Origin: Pediococcus pentosaceus
Lineage (GTDB): Bacteria > Bacillota > Bacilli > Lactobacillales > Lactobacillaceae
DNA length: 64,000 nt
Assembly: GCF_001437285.1 (NCBI RefSeq)
Contig: NZ_JQBF01000005.1
Location: 1-64,000 of the forward strand
Reading direction: 5' to 3'
The first letter of the stretch is position 1; the number at the start of each line of letters is the position of its first letter. The notes under the pieces were generated by a model. That model worked only from the letters and a program-made list of their open reading frames with translations. It did not search any database and had not been told where the DNA came from. Made by a program: the position numbers and the translations under genes. Of this stretch, positions 56,257 to 64,000 are shown piece by piece.

Positions 56257-57444
56257 TTAGTCGTCGATTTCTGATACAACACCAGCACCAACAGTGTGTC
56301 CACCTTCACGAACAGTGAACTTAGTACCTTTTTCAATAGCAACTGGTTCGATAAGTTCTACAGTAAATGTAACGTTATCACCAGGCATAACCATTTCAAC
56401 GTTGTCAGGTAATTCAATAACACCTGTTACATCAGTTGTATGGAAGTAGAATTGAGGACGGTAGTTTGAGAAGAATGGAGTATGACGTCCACCTTCATCC
56501 TTAGAAAGGATATAAACTTCACCCTTGAACTTCTTGTGTGTTTGGATTGAGCCAGGAGCAGCCAAAACTTGTCCACGGACAACATCTTCACGGTTAACAC
56601 CACGTAGAAGTGCACCAATGTTATCACCAGCTTCACCAACATCAAGAGTCTTACGGAACATTTCAATTCCTGTAACAGTTGTCTTTGTTACGTCTTCTTT
56701 AAGACCAACGATTTCAACTTCGTCACCGACTTTGATTTCACCACGATCGATACGACCAGAAGCAACAGTACCACGACCAGTAATTGTAAATACGTCTTCA
56801 ACAGGCATCAAGAATGGCTTGTCTGTAGAACGTTCTGGTGTTGGAATGTATTCGTCGATTGTATCCATAAGATCCATGATAACTTTTTCTTGTTCTGCAT
56901 CGCCTTCAAGAGCTTTCAAAGCTGAACCGCGAAGTACAGGAACATCGTCACCAGGGAAATCATATTCAGATAGAAGTTCACGAACTTCCATCTCAACAAG
57001 GTCAACTAATTCATCATCATCAACAAGATCAGTCTTGTTTAAGAAGACAACGATGTAGTCAACACCAACTTGGTGAGCAAGAAGGATATGTTCACGTGTT
57101 TGTGGCATAGGACCATCAGTTGCAGCAACAACTAAGATAGCACCATCCATTTGTGCAGCACCAGTGATCATGTTCTTAACGTAATCAGCATGTCCTGGAG
57201 CATCGATATGAGCGTAATGACGCTTTTCTGTTTCATATTCAACGTGGGCTGTGTTGATTGTGATACCACGTTCCTTTTCTTCTGGAGCAGCATCAATATC
57301 AGCGTAATCTGAAGCTTTAGCTAGTCCTTTTTCTGACAACACTTTTGTAATAGCAGCTGTCAAAGTAGTTTTCCCATGGTCAACGTGGCCAATTGTACCA
57401 ATATTTACATGGGGTTTTGTTCTTTCGTAATGTTCTTTTGCCAT
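56257..57444 (-). CDS. tuf: Elongation factor Tu
   Basis: GTPase that delivers aminoacyl-tRNA to the ribosome. The 395-residue protein has G1 GHVDHGKT (19-26), [11 protein letters not shown] near 81, NKTD near 136, and the usual three-domain length. The start is MAKEHYER after CAGGAGG. An extension of 11 codons upstream is not conserved. Codon use is strongly biased (AAC, GAC, CGT, GGT), as expected for a highly expressed gene. It is not next to fusA or the str operon. Tandem promoters lie upstream. Confidence 0.99.
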
Positions 57445-57515
57445 TAATACGAACCTCCTGTATGTCGTAAGAATCACTCAGCATTCAAAATGAATAACTA
57501 GATCCTTTAAAAAAT

Positions 57516-57597
57516 ATTATACTACATCCTCCACGAAAGGCAAAGCACCGTCAGAGAATCCTCTAGTATTGTATAATAATCGAGTTTATTTTGTAAA
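57516..57597 (-). promoter_or_regulatory. Tandem promoters of tuf
   Basis: The proximal promoter has TTTGCC (57539-57544), a 17-base spacer and a perfect TATAAT (57516-57521). A distal candidate has TTTACA (57592-57597), an 18-base spacer and TACAAT (57568-57573). The proximal one is the stronger. Confidence 0.7.
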
Positions 57598-57627
57598 CTA
57601 AAATATTTTATTAATTCGATTTTTTTC

Positions 57628-58503
57628 TTACTCTTCAAATAAGTTAATCATGATTTGATTCAATTCTTTGAACGCTTTTATATCTTTCCCCTCAAAAAAC
57701 TGTTTCTTTAGCGCTGTAAGCCATTCTTCTGAGGTAGGTAGGACACGCTTTGAAAAAGGATAGGAAAGCTCATATAGCAATTCAGCTTGCTGCTGTAGCA
57801 TTTCTGATTGAACTGGATCATTATAGTTTTCAATAGCTTTTTTTATTTTTTTCCACATCTCATCAGTTCCTAATAAGTCCTTTGGAAACACTTCATATTC
57901 TTTTTCATCAATCCAAATAAAGCGCACTGGTTCCTCTAATCTCATCAAAACCAAGTCTTTTAAAATTGAAACACGCGTTATTTGGTTTGAAAACGGATCA
58001 ACTAAATTAAACTTTGCCGCCCGTTTAAAGTTACTCCATGGTAAATAGTAAGCTTTTTCAATTACAGCAGCTTGCTGAATAACCCTCTTATCACCTAGAT
58101 GGTAAAAATCTCGTTCGTTTTCTTTCACAGTTTTAGGAAAAGCAATCGCATATTCATTTTCTTGATTCTCGAGAAAATTTAAATATTTCTTTAAATCTGG
58201 CGTAGTCTCTTCATAATAGTTAAAAAGTTCTTTTCGAGCTAAACTAAAAATTTTTGTTTGAACCAGCGCCTCAAAATAATCTCTAAAAGTATTTTTCTGC
58301 TCAATGAACTTAGCTGGTTGATCACGAATCAACTCAATCGCTACCTTAAATTGTTTATTTTCAACGTAAAAATGAATTAAAACACGGATTAATTCATCAT
58401 CTTGTTTTAATTCATTCTCAGTTTCAAGAATATGAATAGCTTCTGCACGTTGACCTGTTTTCCAAGCTTCATTTGCTTTGCTAATTACATTCATATTATT
58501 CAT
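57628..58503 (-). CDS. TPR-like helical repeat protein
   Basis: A 291-residue soluble protein. Residues 1-110 read as tetratricopeptide-like helical pairs (ANEAWKTGQRAEAIHIL, FYVENKQFKVAIELI), and the rest is a helical region I do not recognise. Function is unknown. It overlaps the end of the RNase J gene by 8 bases from the first ATG. A second ATG three codons on is equally likely, since neither has a strong ribosome binding site and coupling to the upstream gene would suffice. It may work with that RNase, but only position suggests so. Confidence 0.8.
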   Translation of the reverse strand: MNNMNVISKANEAWKTGQRAEAIHILETENELKQDDELIRVLIHFYVENKQFKVAIELIRDQPAKFIEQKNTFRDYFEALVQTKIFSLARKELFNYYEETTPDLKKYLNFLENQENEYAIAFPKTVKENERDFYHLGDKRVIQQAAVIEKAYYLPWSNFKRAAKFNLVDPFSNQITRVSILKDLVLMRLEEPVRFIWIDEKEYEVFPKDLLGTDEMWKKIKKAIENYNDPVQSEMLQQQAELLYELSYPFSKRVLPTSEEWLTALKKQFFEGKDIKAFKELNQIMINLFEE

Positions 58504-60208
58504 CGTCTTTAGATTTATTCGATTTTTTGCTCTTCTTATGATGTTGGTTCACTTCCATAATTACTGGTAAAATTACTGGACGTCGTTTCGTTTTATCGTA
58601 TAAGAATTTACCTAATTGGTCACGTACATCTTGCTTCAAATGTCCCCAATCGAATTCTTTATTATCGAGATTAGCTTGCACTGCTCGTTCAACCAAGTCC
58701 GAACTTTCTTGAATTAAATCTACACTTGTTTTAGCGTAAACAAACCCTCTAGACGTAATTTTAGGTTCTTTAATAATGATTTTCTTCTTACGGTCAATTG
58801 TCACTACCGCAATGAAAACCCCATCTTCAGATAAAATTTTACGATCTCGAAGAACAATGTTACCGATGTCCCCTACACCAATCCCATCAATCATTGTATT
58901 TCCGACCGTAATTCCTTTACCTAGGAACATTTCACCATCTTTATATTCTAAAACATCACCCTTTGAAGCAATGAAAATTTGATTTTCATTGAGACCAACT
59001 TGTTCTGCAAGTTCTTTATGAGCTACTAAAAGACGGTATTCGCCTTGAATCGGAATTAGAAATTCTGGCTTAATTAGATTAAGCATTAACTGTAAATCAT
59101 CTTTGCTAGCATGACCTGTAGCATTAGCTCGGTCTGAAATCGACTTAACTTCGGCTCCAGCACGATACAACATATCTTTAGTCTTAGCAAACGTTGTTTC
59201 CATCGCATGGGAAGGATTAGTAGCTATTACTACCAAATCACCTGGTTGAATCTTAAGATTTCCCTTTTTTCTAGCGGCCATTTTTTGTAAGGCTTTGATG
59301 GGTTCACCCAATTTACCAGTTTCCAAAATAATCGTTTCTTCTGGTTTCAACTTATCTAGTTGGTTTAAAGGAACAATTAATTCGTCATCTGGAATGTTTA
59401 ATTTATTTAACTCGATAGCTGTGTTAACAATCTTCTCTAAATCATGTCCCGTTAAAACGACTTTTTTATCTGATTTAGCTGCAGCGTCAATCACCTGTTG
59501 AATCCGTAAAATATTCGAAGCCACTGAAGCTACAATTACCCGACCTTCATGGTATTTAATTGTCTCAGCCATTACATCAGCAATATCAGTTTCATTAGAT
59601 GAACGTTCTGGATTTTCGGCGTTAGCAGAATCACTTAAAAGCGCGATAACTTTTTTACTTCCAATTTGTGCTAGCCGTCCGAAATCTGTCTGATATCCAT
59701 CAGTAGCCGTTTGATCAAATTTAAAATCACCAGTATATACAATTTGTCCTTCCGTACAGCTCAACACAATTCCAAGTGATTCAGGAATTGTATGCGTAGT
59801 CTTGAAAAACGAAACAGTAACGTCGCCAAAATCAATTTCTTTCTTGTCATCTACCACATGGAAATTATCGAATGCTTTAAGTTCAGGGTCATCATTAACC
59901 GTAATTTTAGCCAAGGCAATGGTCATTTCTGAACCAAAAACCGGTACATTAATTTCTTTTAAGAAATATGGCAAAGCACCAATCGCGTCAGCATGCCCGT
60001 GAGTTAGGAACACACCCACAATTTTTTCTTTGTTTTCAACCAAATATGAAATATCTGGGATTACAATATCAATACCCAGCAATTCATTTTCCGGGTATTT
60101 TAGTCCACAATCCAAGATATAAATATCATCATGAATTTGAACAGCATACATATTCTTTCCATTTTCGCGAACACCGCCAAATGGAATTATTTTTATTGTG
60201 TCACTCAT
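58496..60208 (-). CDS. Ribonuclease J (J2-like, degenerate metal motif)
   Basis: Beta-CASP metallo-beta-lactamase ribonuclease of mRNA decay and rRNA processing. The 570-residue protein has the MBL motif as HGHADA (70-75), where active J1 enzymes have H-x-H-x-D-H. It also carries TGDFKFD near 160, SDSANAENP near 198, TGHASKDD near 370 and the end motif KTKRRPVILP. Substitution of the last histidine and SDSANAE point to the J2 type, which is weak or inactive alone and partners J1. The start follows GTAGGTGAA. The lysine/histidine-rich C-terminus is unusual. It lies next to rpsO, which is common in lactobacilli. Confidence 0.92.
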   Translation of the reverse strand: MSDTIKIIPFGGVRENGKNMYAVQIHDDIYILDCGLKYPENELLGIDIVIPDISYLVENKEKIVGVFLTHGHADAIGALPYFLKEINVPVFGSEMTIALAKITVNDDPELKAFDNFHVVDDKKEIDFGDVTVSFFKTTHTIPESLGIVLSCTEGQIVYTGDFKFDQTATDGYQTDFGRLAQIGSKKVIALLSDSANAENPERSSNETDIADVMAETIKYHEGRVIVASVASNILRIQQVIDAAAKSDKKVVLTGHDLEKIVNTAIELNKLNIPDDELIVPLNQLDKLKPEETIILETGKLGEPIKALQKMAARKKGNLKIQPGDLVVIATNPSHAMETTFAKTKDMLYRAGAEVKSISDRANATGHASKDDLQLMLNLIKPEFLIPIQGEYRLLVAHKELAEQVGLNENQIFIASKGDVLEYKDGEMFLGKGITVGNTMIDGIGVGDIGNIVLRDRKILSEDGVFIAVVTIDRKKKIIIKEPKITSRGFVYAKTSVDLIQESSDLVERAVQANLDNKEFDWGHLKQDVRDQLGKFLYDKTKRRPVILPVIMEVNQHHKKSKKSNKSKDDE

Positions 60209-60289
60209 TTTTTCACCTACATAAATTAATTTTTTATTTTCCGCACAATACATACTTCCTTAATTCTAGCATAGATTAAACGCCAAAAA

Positions 60290-60326
60290 CAAAAAAGCCT
60301 CCTGAATTAACAGGAGGCAAAAAAAT
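60290..60326. terminator. Terminator of rpsO
   Basis: The stem GCCTCCTG/CAGGAGGC (60297-60304 with 60311-60318) has T-runs on both strands. Confidence 0.9.
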
Positions 60327-60332
60327 ATAATA

Positions 60333-60602
60333 TTAACGACGAAGACCAAGACTCTTGATTAAATCACGGTAACGTTGTACATCTGTCTTACGTAAGTAAG
60401 CAAGAAGGTTACGACGATGACCAATTTTCTTCATCAATCCACGTTGTGAATGGAAATCTTTACGATGAACACGTAAATGTTCGTTGATTTCGTTAATATC
60501 AGCTGTCAAAACTGCGATTTGGACTTCAGCAGAACCAGTATCGCCTTCGTGACGAGCATACTTTGCAATAATTTCGTTTTTCTTTTCTTGTGAAATTGCC
60601 AT
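60333..60602 (-). CDS. rpsO: 30S ribosomal protein uS15
   Basis: Primary 16S rRNA-binding protein of the central domain. The 89-residue protein has the conserved [13 protein letters not shown] near residue 17 and the RNA-binding [11 protein letters not shown] near 41. The ATG giving MAISQEKK follows GAGGTG. The in-frame upstream codon is within the binding site. Its terminator separates it from the RNase J gene. Confidence 0.99.
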   Translation of the reverse strand: MAISQEKKNEIIAKYARHEGDTGSAEVQIAVLTADINEINEHLRVHRKDFHSQRGLMKKIGHRRNLLAYLRKTDVQRYRDLIKSLGLRR

Positions 60603-60740
60603 GTTAAAACACCTCATTCTTTAAATTCCCCAAGACTGAGTAAATCGTCGGCAGATCGATGGACTAAGTAATGGGTTTGCTATTATCAAGCAGTATCTAG
60701 TTTAACTAATATAATGAAAATTTTCAAGTGCATTCAAGCA

Positions 60741-60769
60741 TTGCAATAATTACGGGTCATCTGTATAAT
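60741..60769 (+). promoter_or_regulatory. Promoter of rpsT
   Basis: TTGCAA (60741-60746), a 17-base spacer and a perfect TATAAT (60764-60769), 38 bases before the start codon. Confidence 0.85.
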
Positions 60770-60807
60770 AATATTGTTGTACTAACCATATTCTGGAGGT
60801 GAATAAA

Positions 60808-61062
60808 ATGCCAGTTATCAAATCTGCAATGAAACGCGTTCGCACAAGTGAAAAAGCTGCTGCTCGCAACCGCTCACAAATGAGTGCAATGCGTACAAGC
60901 ATCAAAGCATTCGAAATTGCTGCTACAAACAACGCTGAAAACGCTAATGAACTTTTACAAACAGCTTACAGTCGTATCGACCGAGCTAAGTCAAAAGGTT
61001 TAATTAAAGCTAACAACGCCGGCCGTAAGAAGTCACGTTTAGCTAAAATGCTTAGCAAATAA
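60808..61062 (+). CDS. rpsT: 30S ribosomal protein bS20
   Basis: Small basic protein that binds the 16S 5' domain. The 84-residue protein begins MPVIKSAMKRVRTSEKA and has the conserved C-terminal NNAGRKKSRLAKML. The start follows TGGAGGTG at 7-base spacing. It is monocistronic, divergent from rpsO and convergent with holA, as in many Firmicutes. Confidence 0.99.
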   Translation: MPVIKSAMKRVRTSEKAAARNRSQMSAMRTSIKAFEIAATNNAENANELLQTAYSRIDRAKSKGLIKANNAGRKKSRLAKMLSK

Positions 61063-61090
61063 AAAAACACCGGATTTCCGGTGTTTTTTA
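61061..61090. terminator. Bidirectional terminator of rpsT and holA
   Basis: The stem ACACCGGA/TCCGGTGT (61067-61074 with 61077-61084) has T-runs on both strands. Confidence 0.92.
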
Positions 61091-62107
61091 TTTCCATCCA
61101 TTTTTAAATTTAACTAAGAACAACTCAAAGAGTTCCTTCGGATCTCGTTGGGTTGTTTTTAATTGTTCTTCTAAATCAACCAACCCCATATAAGCATTTT
61201 CGAGACTTTGAATATTAAACTGACGCACAGATTGCATTGCTAACTTAATTCGGTAAGGATGCGCCTTTAACTCTTGTGCTAGCTTTCCTTGTGAGAAACC
61301 TCTCTCCATCAATATTTTAACTTGCAGCAACAATCGAAATTGGCTAACCAAAGCCGCGTTTATCCTTAGTGGCTGTTCTTGATTTAGGAGTAATACAGAA
61401 TAATCATCGATTGATTTACGTAAATTTCCTTGCATTAATACATTGATTAAGTCAAAAACATTTTGGTTTAAGCTCTTAGGAACTAATTTTTGAACGGCAT
61501 TCAAATCAATTTTCTCTGTTCCCGATGCATATACAGTTAATTTCTGTAATTCATTAATAATTTGTGCTAAATCATTATCCGTCCTTAAAATTAATTCATC
61601 TAACGCATCACTGTCAATTTCTGTTCGTTTCTCATCAACGTATTGCTGGATAATCTTCCGAGTATCGCTTTCTTTCGGTGAATTAGCATCGATAACTTCT
61701 ACAATCTTTTTTAAGTCTTTGACAATTTTTTTCCGACCATCGAGTTTTTCATATTTTGCAGCGATTAACATAATTGTAGTAGGTTCCGGATTTTTAATAT
61801 AGCTAAGCAACCCGTCCAAGTTAAACTTTAATTTAGTTTTTTCACCAGTCAAGAATACAGGGTTATTTAAAATGACCAAACGATAATCGCCAAAAAAAGG
61901 GGCAGACTGTGCATCATCTAAGACCATCCCTAAGTCCACATTTTCAAGGTCATACGTTCCTACGTTCATTACCCTTTGATCTTCAGGAATGAAATCAATT
62001 AATTCTTTTTTGACCGCTTTCTGGATATAGTTATCAGGACCTTCAACCAAATAGATTGACTTCAATTGCCCTTGTTTAAGTTTTTTTCTTAAATCAGTTA
62101 ATTTCAT
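61088..62107 (-). CDS. holA: DNA polymerase III delta subunit
   Basis: Clamp-loader subunit that opens the beta clamp. The 339-residue protein has the family start IYLVEGPDNYIQKAVKKEL near residue 18, an AAA+-like fold without a P-loop, and a C-terminal helical collar domain with QFRLLLQVKILMERGFS near 250. Its ATG overlaps the comEC stop by 4 bases (ATGA). ComEC-holA-rpsT is the conserved Bacilli arrangement. Confidence 0.95.
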   Translation of the reverse strand: MKLTDLRKKLKQGQLKSIYLVEGPDNYIQKAVKKELIDFIPEDQRVMNVGTYDLENVDLGMVLDDAQSAPFFGDYRLVILNNPVFLTGEKTKLKFNLDGLLSYIKNPEPTTIMLIAAKYEKLDGRKKIVKDLKKIVEVIDANSPKESDTRKIIQQYVDEKRTEIDSDALDELILRTDNDLAQIINELQKLTVYASGTEKIDLNAVQKLVPKSLNQNVFDLINVLMQGNLRKSIDDYSVLLLNQEQPLRINAALVSQFRLLLQVKILMERGFSQGKLAQELKAHPYRIKLAMQSVRQFNIQSLENAYMGLVDLEEQLKTTQRDPKELFELFLVKFKNGWK

Positions 62108-64000
62108 TGAATAATACTTTCCTTTTCATCTATTCCTGTCTTCCATCTTCCCATACCATTCAAAAAATATCTATAAGAAATCATTCCTTCATCCTGTGTC
62201 GAAGCGTAAGGAATCCCCATTGAATTCAAGCGATTTATAACTTCTAGATTTGGATGTCCATACCGATTATGACGCCCAGCTGAAACAATAGCTAATTTAG
62301 GCATAATTACTTTTAGAATTTCTTCAGAATTAGCCGTCTTACTCCCATGGTGCCCTAATTTAAAAATATCCACCCGTTGATTTAATACACCACTTTCTAA
62401 CAATTTACGTTCACCAGCTAGGTCTAGATCACCTGTTAGTAGTAAATTTTTACCACCCACATTACCAGCTAAAACTAAAGAATCACCATTTTCACCCTTT
62501 CCAGCTTGAAACGGATACTTAATTTCCATTGGTAAGTGATCAATTTTCGTCCCCGCTAAGCACGCAATCACCTTTGTATTGCGTCGGATAAATGGCAATA
62601 TTTTTCGTTGATAATTTTGAGTTGTATCAACCCCCACCGGAAAAACCAAATTTTTCACTTTAAAATTGTTTAAAATTTCACTGGCTTCTCCAATATGATC
62701 AACATCTTGATGCGTCAAACATAAATTATTTAACTTAGATACTCCTATACTTTGTAAATAATTAATTGAACTATTCTTAGCGATGGTATGCTTCATTGCA
62801 ACCGGCTTTTTGCCAAATTGCATTTTACCGCCTGTATCAATTAACGTTACTGTTCGATTAAACGGTTCACGAATTAAAATGCTATCGCCTTGACCTACAT
62901 CAAAAAAGGTGATTTCACCATACGGGTTCAATTTAAACCAACTCCACAACCCCAGCCAAATCAGACTATAGAACGTTAACGCTCTTTTCTTAAATTTACT
63001 TTGCTTTGTTGAAATAATTTTTAGCGCTAATATCACCATGAATAAAGTGATCAGCCGCGAAGGTTTACCTACTTGAATTAATCCCGGTAATTTATCTAAA
63101 TATTTCAAAGTTACTTCGAACATCATAATAATTGGATTTAATAGCACCATTAATTGGGGAATTGCAAAAGCTACAATTACGATTGGAACGATTACACTCG
63201 AAAAAATCGGAACAATAATTAAATTAAAAACCATCGTTAATAAGTGGATTTTGTATGTTGAAAATAGAATAATTGGTAATTCTACCAAAAATAATTTTAT
63301 TCCTGTTGTCCAGCTATTTTCCATTTGTTGCATAATTAAGACAAAAGATAATAAATAACTAAGTTGCCCACCCATCTGAAGTAAGACAAACGGATTAAGC
63401 CATAAATTGACTAATAAAACTAAGCACCAGCTATCAAGCGTACTAACTTTTATAGCTATTTTTTTAGTTATCAACTGAACTAAAACTAATACCACCGCGC
63501 GAAATAGGCTAGTACTTCCCCCACCCAAAATAAAATAGAGGGGTAAAACTCCTATTTGGGTTATCTCCATCGTTTCCCTTTTAATTTTAAATCTAGTAAA
63601 AACAATTTCAATTAACTTGATGAAATAAAACACATGTAATCCTGAAATACAAAACAAATGAATAATACCCATATTACGTAACTTAGTGCTATTTTCTTTT
63701 AGATAATCCGTCTGTTCCCCAAGGATAATCCCCATACAATAACTCTGTAGTGGTTCCTCTAACTTTGTACATCTTTTCAATAATTTTTTACGCCAACTAT
63801 GTATCTTAGCAATCAAACTATTTTTAGTTAAAATATTATATTCTATCAGACTAGCTTTACTCACTTTAAAATAAACTGCCTTACCATACATAATCCGTCG
63901 AAAATCAAATTGATTTATATTCGTTGGTCGTTCAAGCGGTTCAATATTCCCCTTAATTTTAAATTCAACTACTTTTTGAGTTTTACTAATTTTTTTTAAA
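62104..64000 (-). CDS. comEC: Competence protein ComEC/Rec2, 5' end beyond the window
   Basis: DNA channel protein that passes single-stranded DNA across the membrane during transformation. The reading frame stays open from 63891 to the edge (including LERPTNINQFDFRRIM), so the ATG at 63889-63891 is internal and the N-terminus lies outside. The visible part has the membrane competence domain (GIIHLFCISGLHVFYF and about nine helices) and a complete C-terminal beta-lactamase-fold domain (FFDVGQGDS, THQDVDHIG, TGDLDLAGE, KLGHHGSK). No frameshift is seen, unlike the broken comEC of some lactobacilli. Confidence 0.94.
   Translation of the reverse strand, partial: LKKISKTQKVVEFKIKGNIEPLERPTNINQFDFRRIMYGKAVYFKVSKASLIEYNILTKNSLIAKIHSWRKKLLKRCTKLEEPLQSYCMGIILGEQTDYLKENSTKLRNMGIIHLFCISGLHVFYFIKLIEIVFTRFKIKRETMEITQIGVLPLYFILGGGSTSLFRAVVLVLVQLITKKIAIKVSTLDSWCLVLLVNLWLNPFVLLQMGGQLSYLLSFVLIMQQMENSWTTGIKLFLVELPIILFSTYKIHLLTMVFNLIIVPIFSSVIVPIVIVAFAIPQLMVLLNPIIMMFEVTLKYLDKLPGLIQVGKPSRLITLFMVILALKIISTKQSKFKKRALTFYSLIWLGLWSWFKLNPYGEITFFDVGQGDSILIREPFNRTVTLIDTGGKMQFGKKPVAMKHTIAKNSSINYLQSIGVSKLNNLCLTHQDVDHIGEASEILNNFKVKNLVFPVGVDTTQNYQRKILPFIRRNTKVIACLAGTKIDHLPMEIKYPFQAGKGENGDSLVLAGNVGGKNLLLTGDLDLAGERKLLESGVLNQRVDIFKLGHHGSKTANSEEILKVIMPKLAIVSAGRHNRYGHPNLEVINRLNSMGIPYASTQDEGMISYRYFLNGMGRWKTGIDEKESIIQ

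Noticed and set aside
56525-57058. 177-codon plus-strand reading frame inside tuf
   Set aside because: It is antisense to a gene with extreme codon bias, which creates long open frames on the opposite strand. It has no ribosome binding site and its serine/threonine-rich product has no recognisable fold.
1-64000. CRISPR array, prophage, toxin-antitoxin pair or defence island
   Set aside because: No regularly spaced repeats, integrase, phage structural gene or recognisable toxin was seen on either strand. Apart from the IS-like end, the window is core chromosome.

Overview
The window is about 37% G+C by eye and looks like the chromosome of a low-G+C Gram-positive of the Lactobacillaceae. Supporting signs are T-box leaders on tRNA synthetase genes, a PyrR-type leader on a uracil permease, AGGAGG ribosome binding sites with frequent TTG and GTG starts, a pyruvate kinase with the extra C-terminal PEP-utiliser domain, an RNase J, and the order dnaG-rpoD-trmK-nif3. 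A complete 6-phosphofructokinase gene points to a species with the full Embden-Meyerhof pathway (homofermentative or facultative) rather than an obligate heterofermenter. I suspect something near Pediococcus, but cannot fix the genus from the sequence alone.

Layout. Positions 1-31 look like the terminal repeat of an IS3-family element lying off the left edge. Minus-strand blocks follow: pfkA-pyk with dnaE upstream (158-6408); a small plus-strand membrane gene (yjzD-like, 6535); clpB, nif3-like and trmK (6753-10843); dnaG-rpoD (10939-13958); glyQS under a glycine T-box (14206-17412); and the rpsU-yqeY-phoH-ybeY-dgkA-era-recO cluster (17451-21665). The plus-strand PPDK/PEP-synthase regulator gene (21864-22673) faces an operon of yitT-like, tagB-like, tagF-like and nfo (22736-26873). 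Then come hisS-aspS under one T-box (27028-30328), a plus-strand cell-wall amidase, a HAD phosphatase, dtd-relA, rsmE-prmA, and a uracil permease under a PyrR attenuator (to 38406).

The stretch 38415-41534 is the least housekeeping-like part: an unknown 110-residue protein that seems to start at AUU, an EamA exporter, a nitroreductase, tRNA-Ser(CGA), and about 370 bases after the tRNA terminator with no gene. It is followed by rnz-SDR-recJ-apt, an unknown TTG-start gene, obgE, uvrC, a polar amino-acid ABC transporter with a fused receptor-permease, a 47-residue lysine-rich small protein, a MazG-like protein, engB, clpX, tig, tuf, a TPR-like protein, an RNase J with a degenerate metal motif, rpsO, rpsT, holA and comEC (cut by the right edge).

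How the genes work together. Most encode core glycolysis, replication, transcription, translation, ribosome maturation and DNA repair. Regulation is visible mainly as RNA attenuation (two T-boxes, one PyrR leader), several consensus promoters and many long bidirectional terminators between convergent genes. I found no CRISPR array, prophage, toxin-antitoxin pair, defence island or biosynthetic cluster. I do not see a new multi-gene system. The points most worth a second look are regulatory or single-gene: the overlapping Asp/His codons in the hisS-aspS leader, the apparent AUU start, the RNase J lacking a metal-binding histidine, and the inverted repeat at the dnaG promoter.
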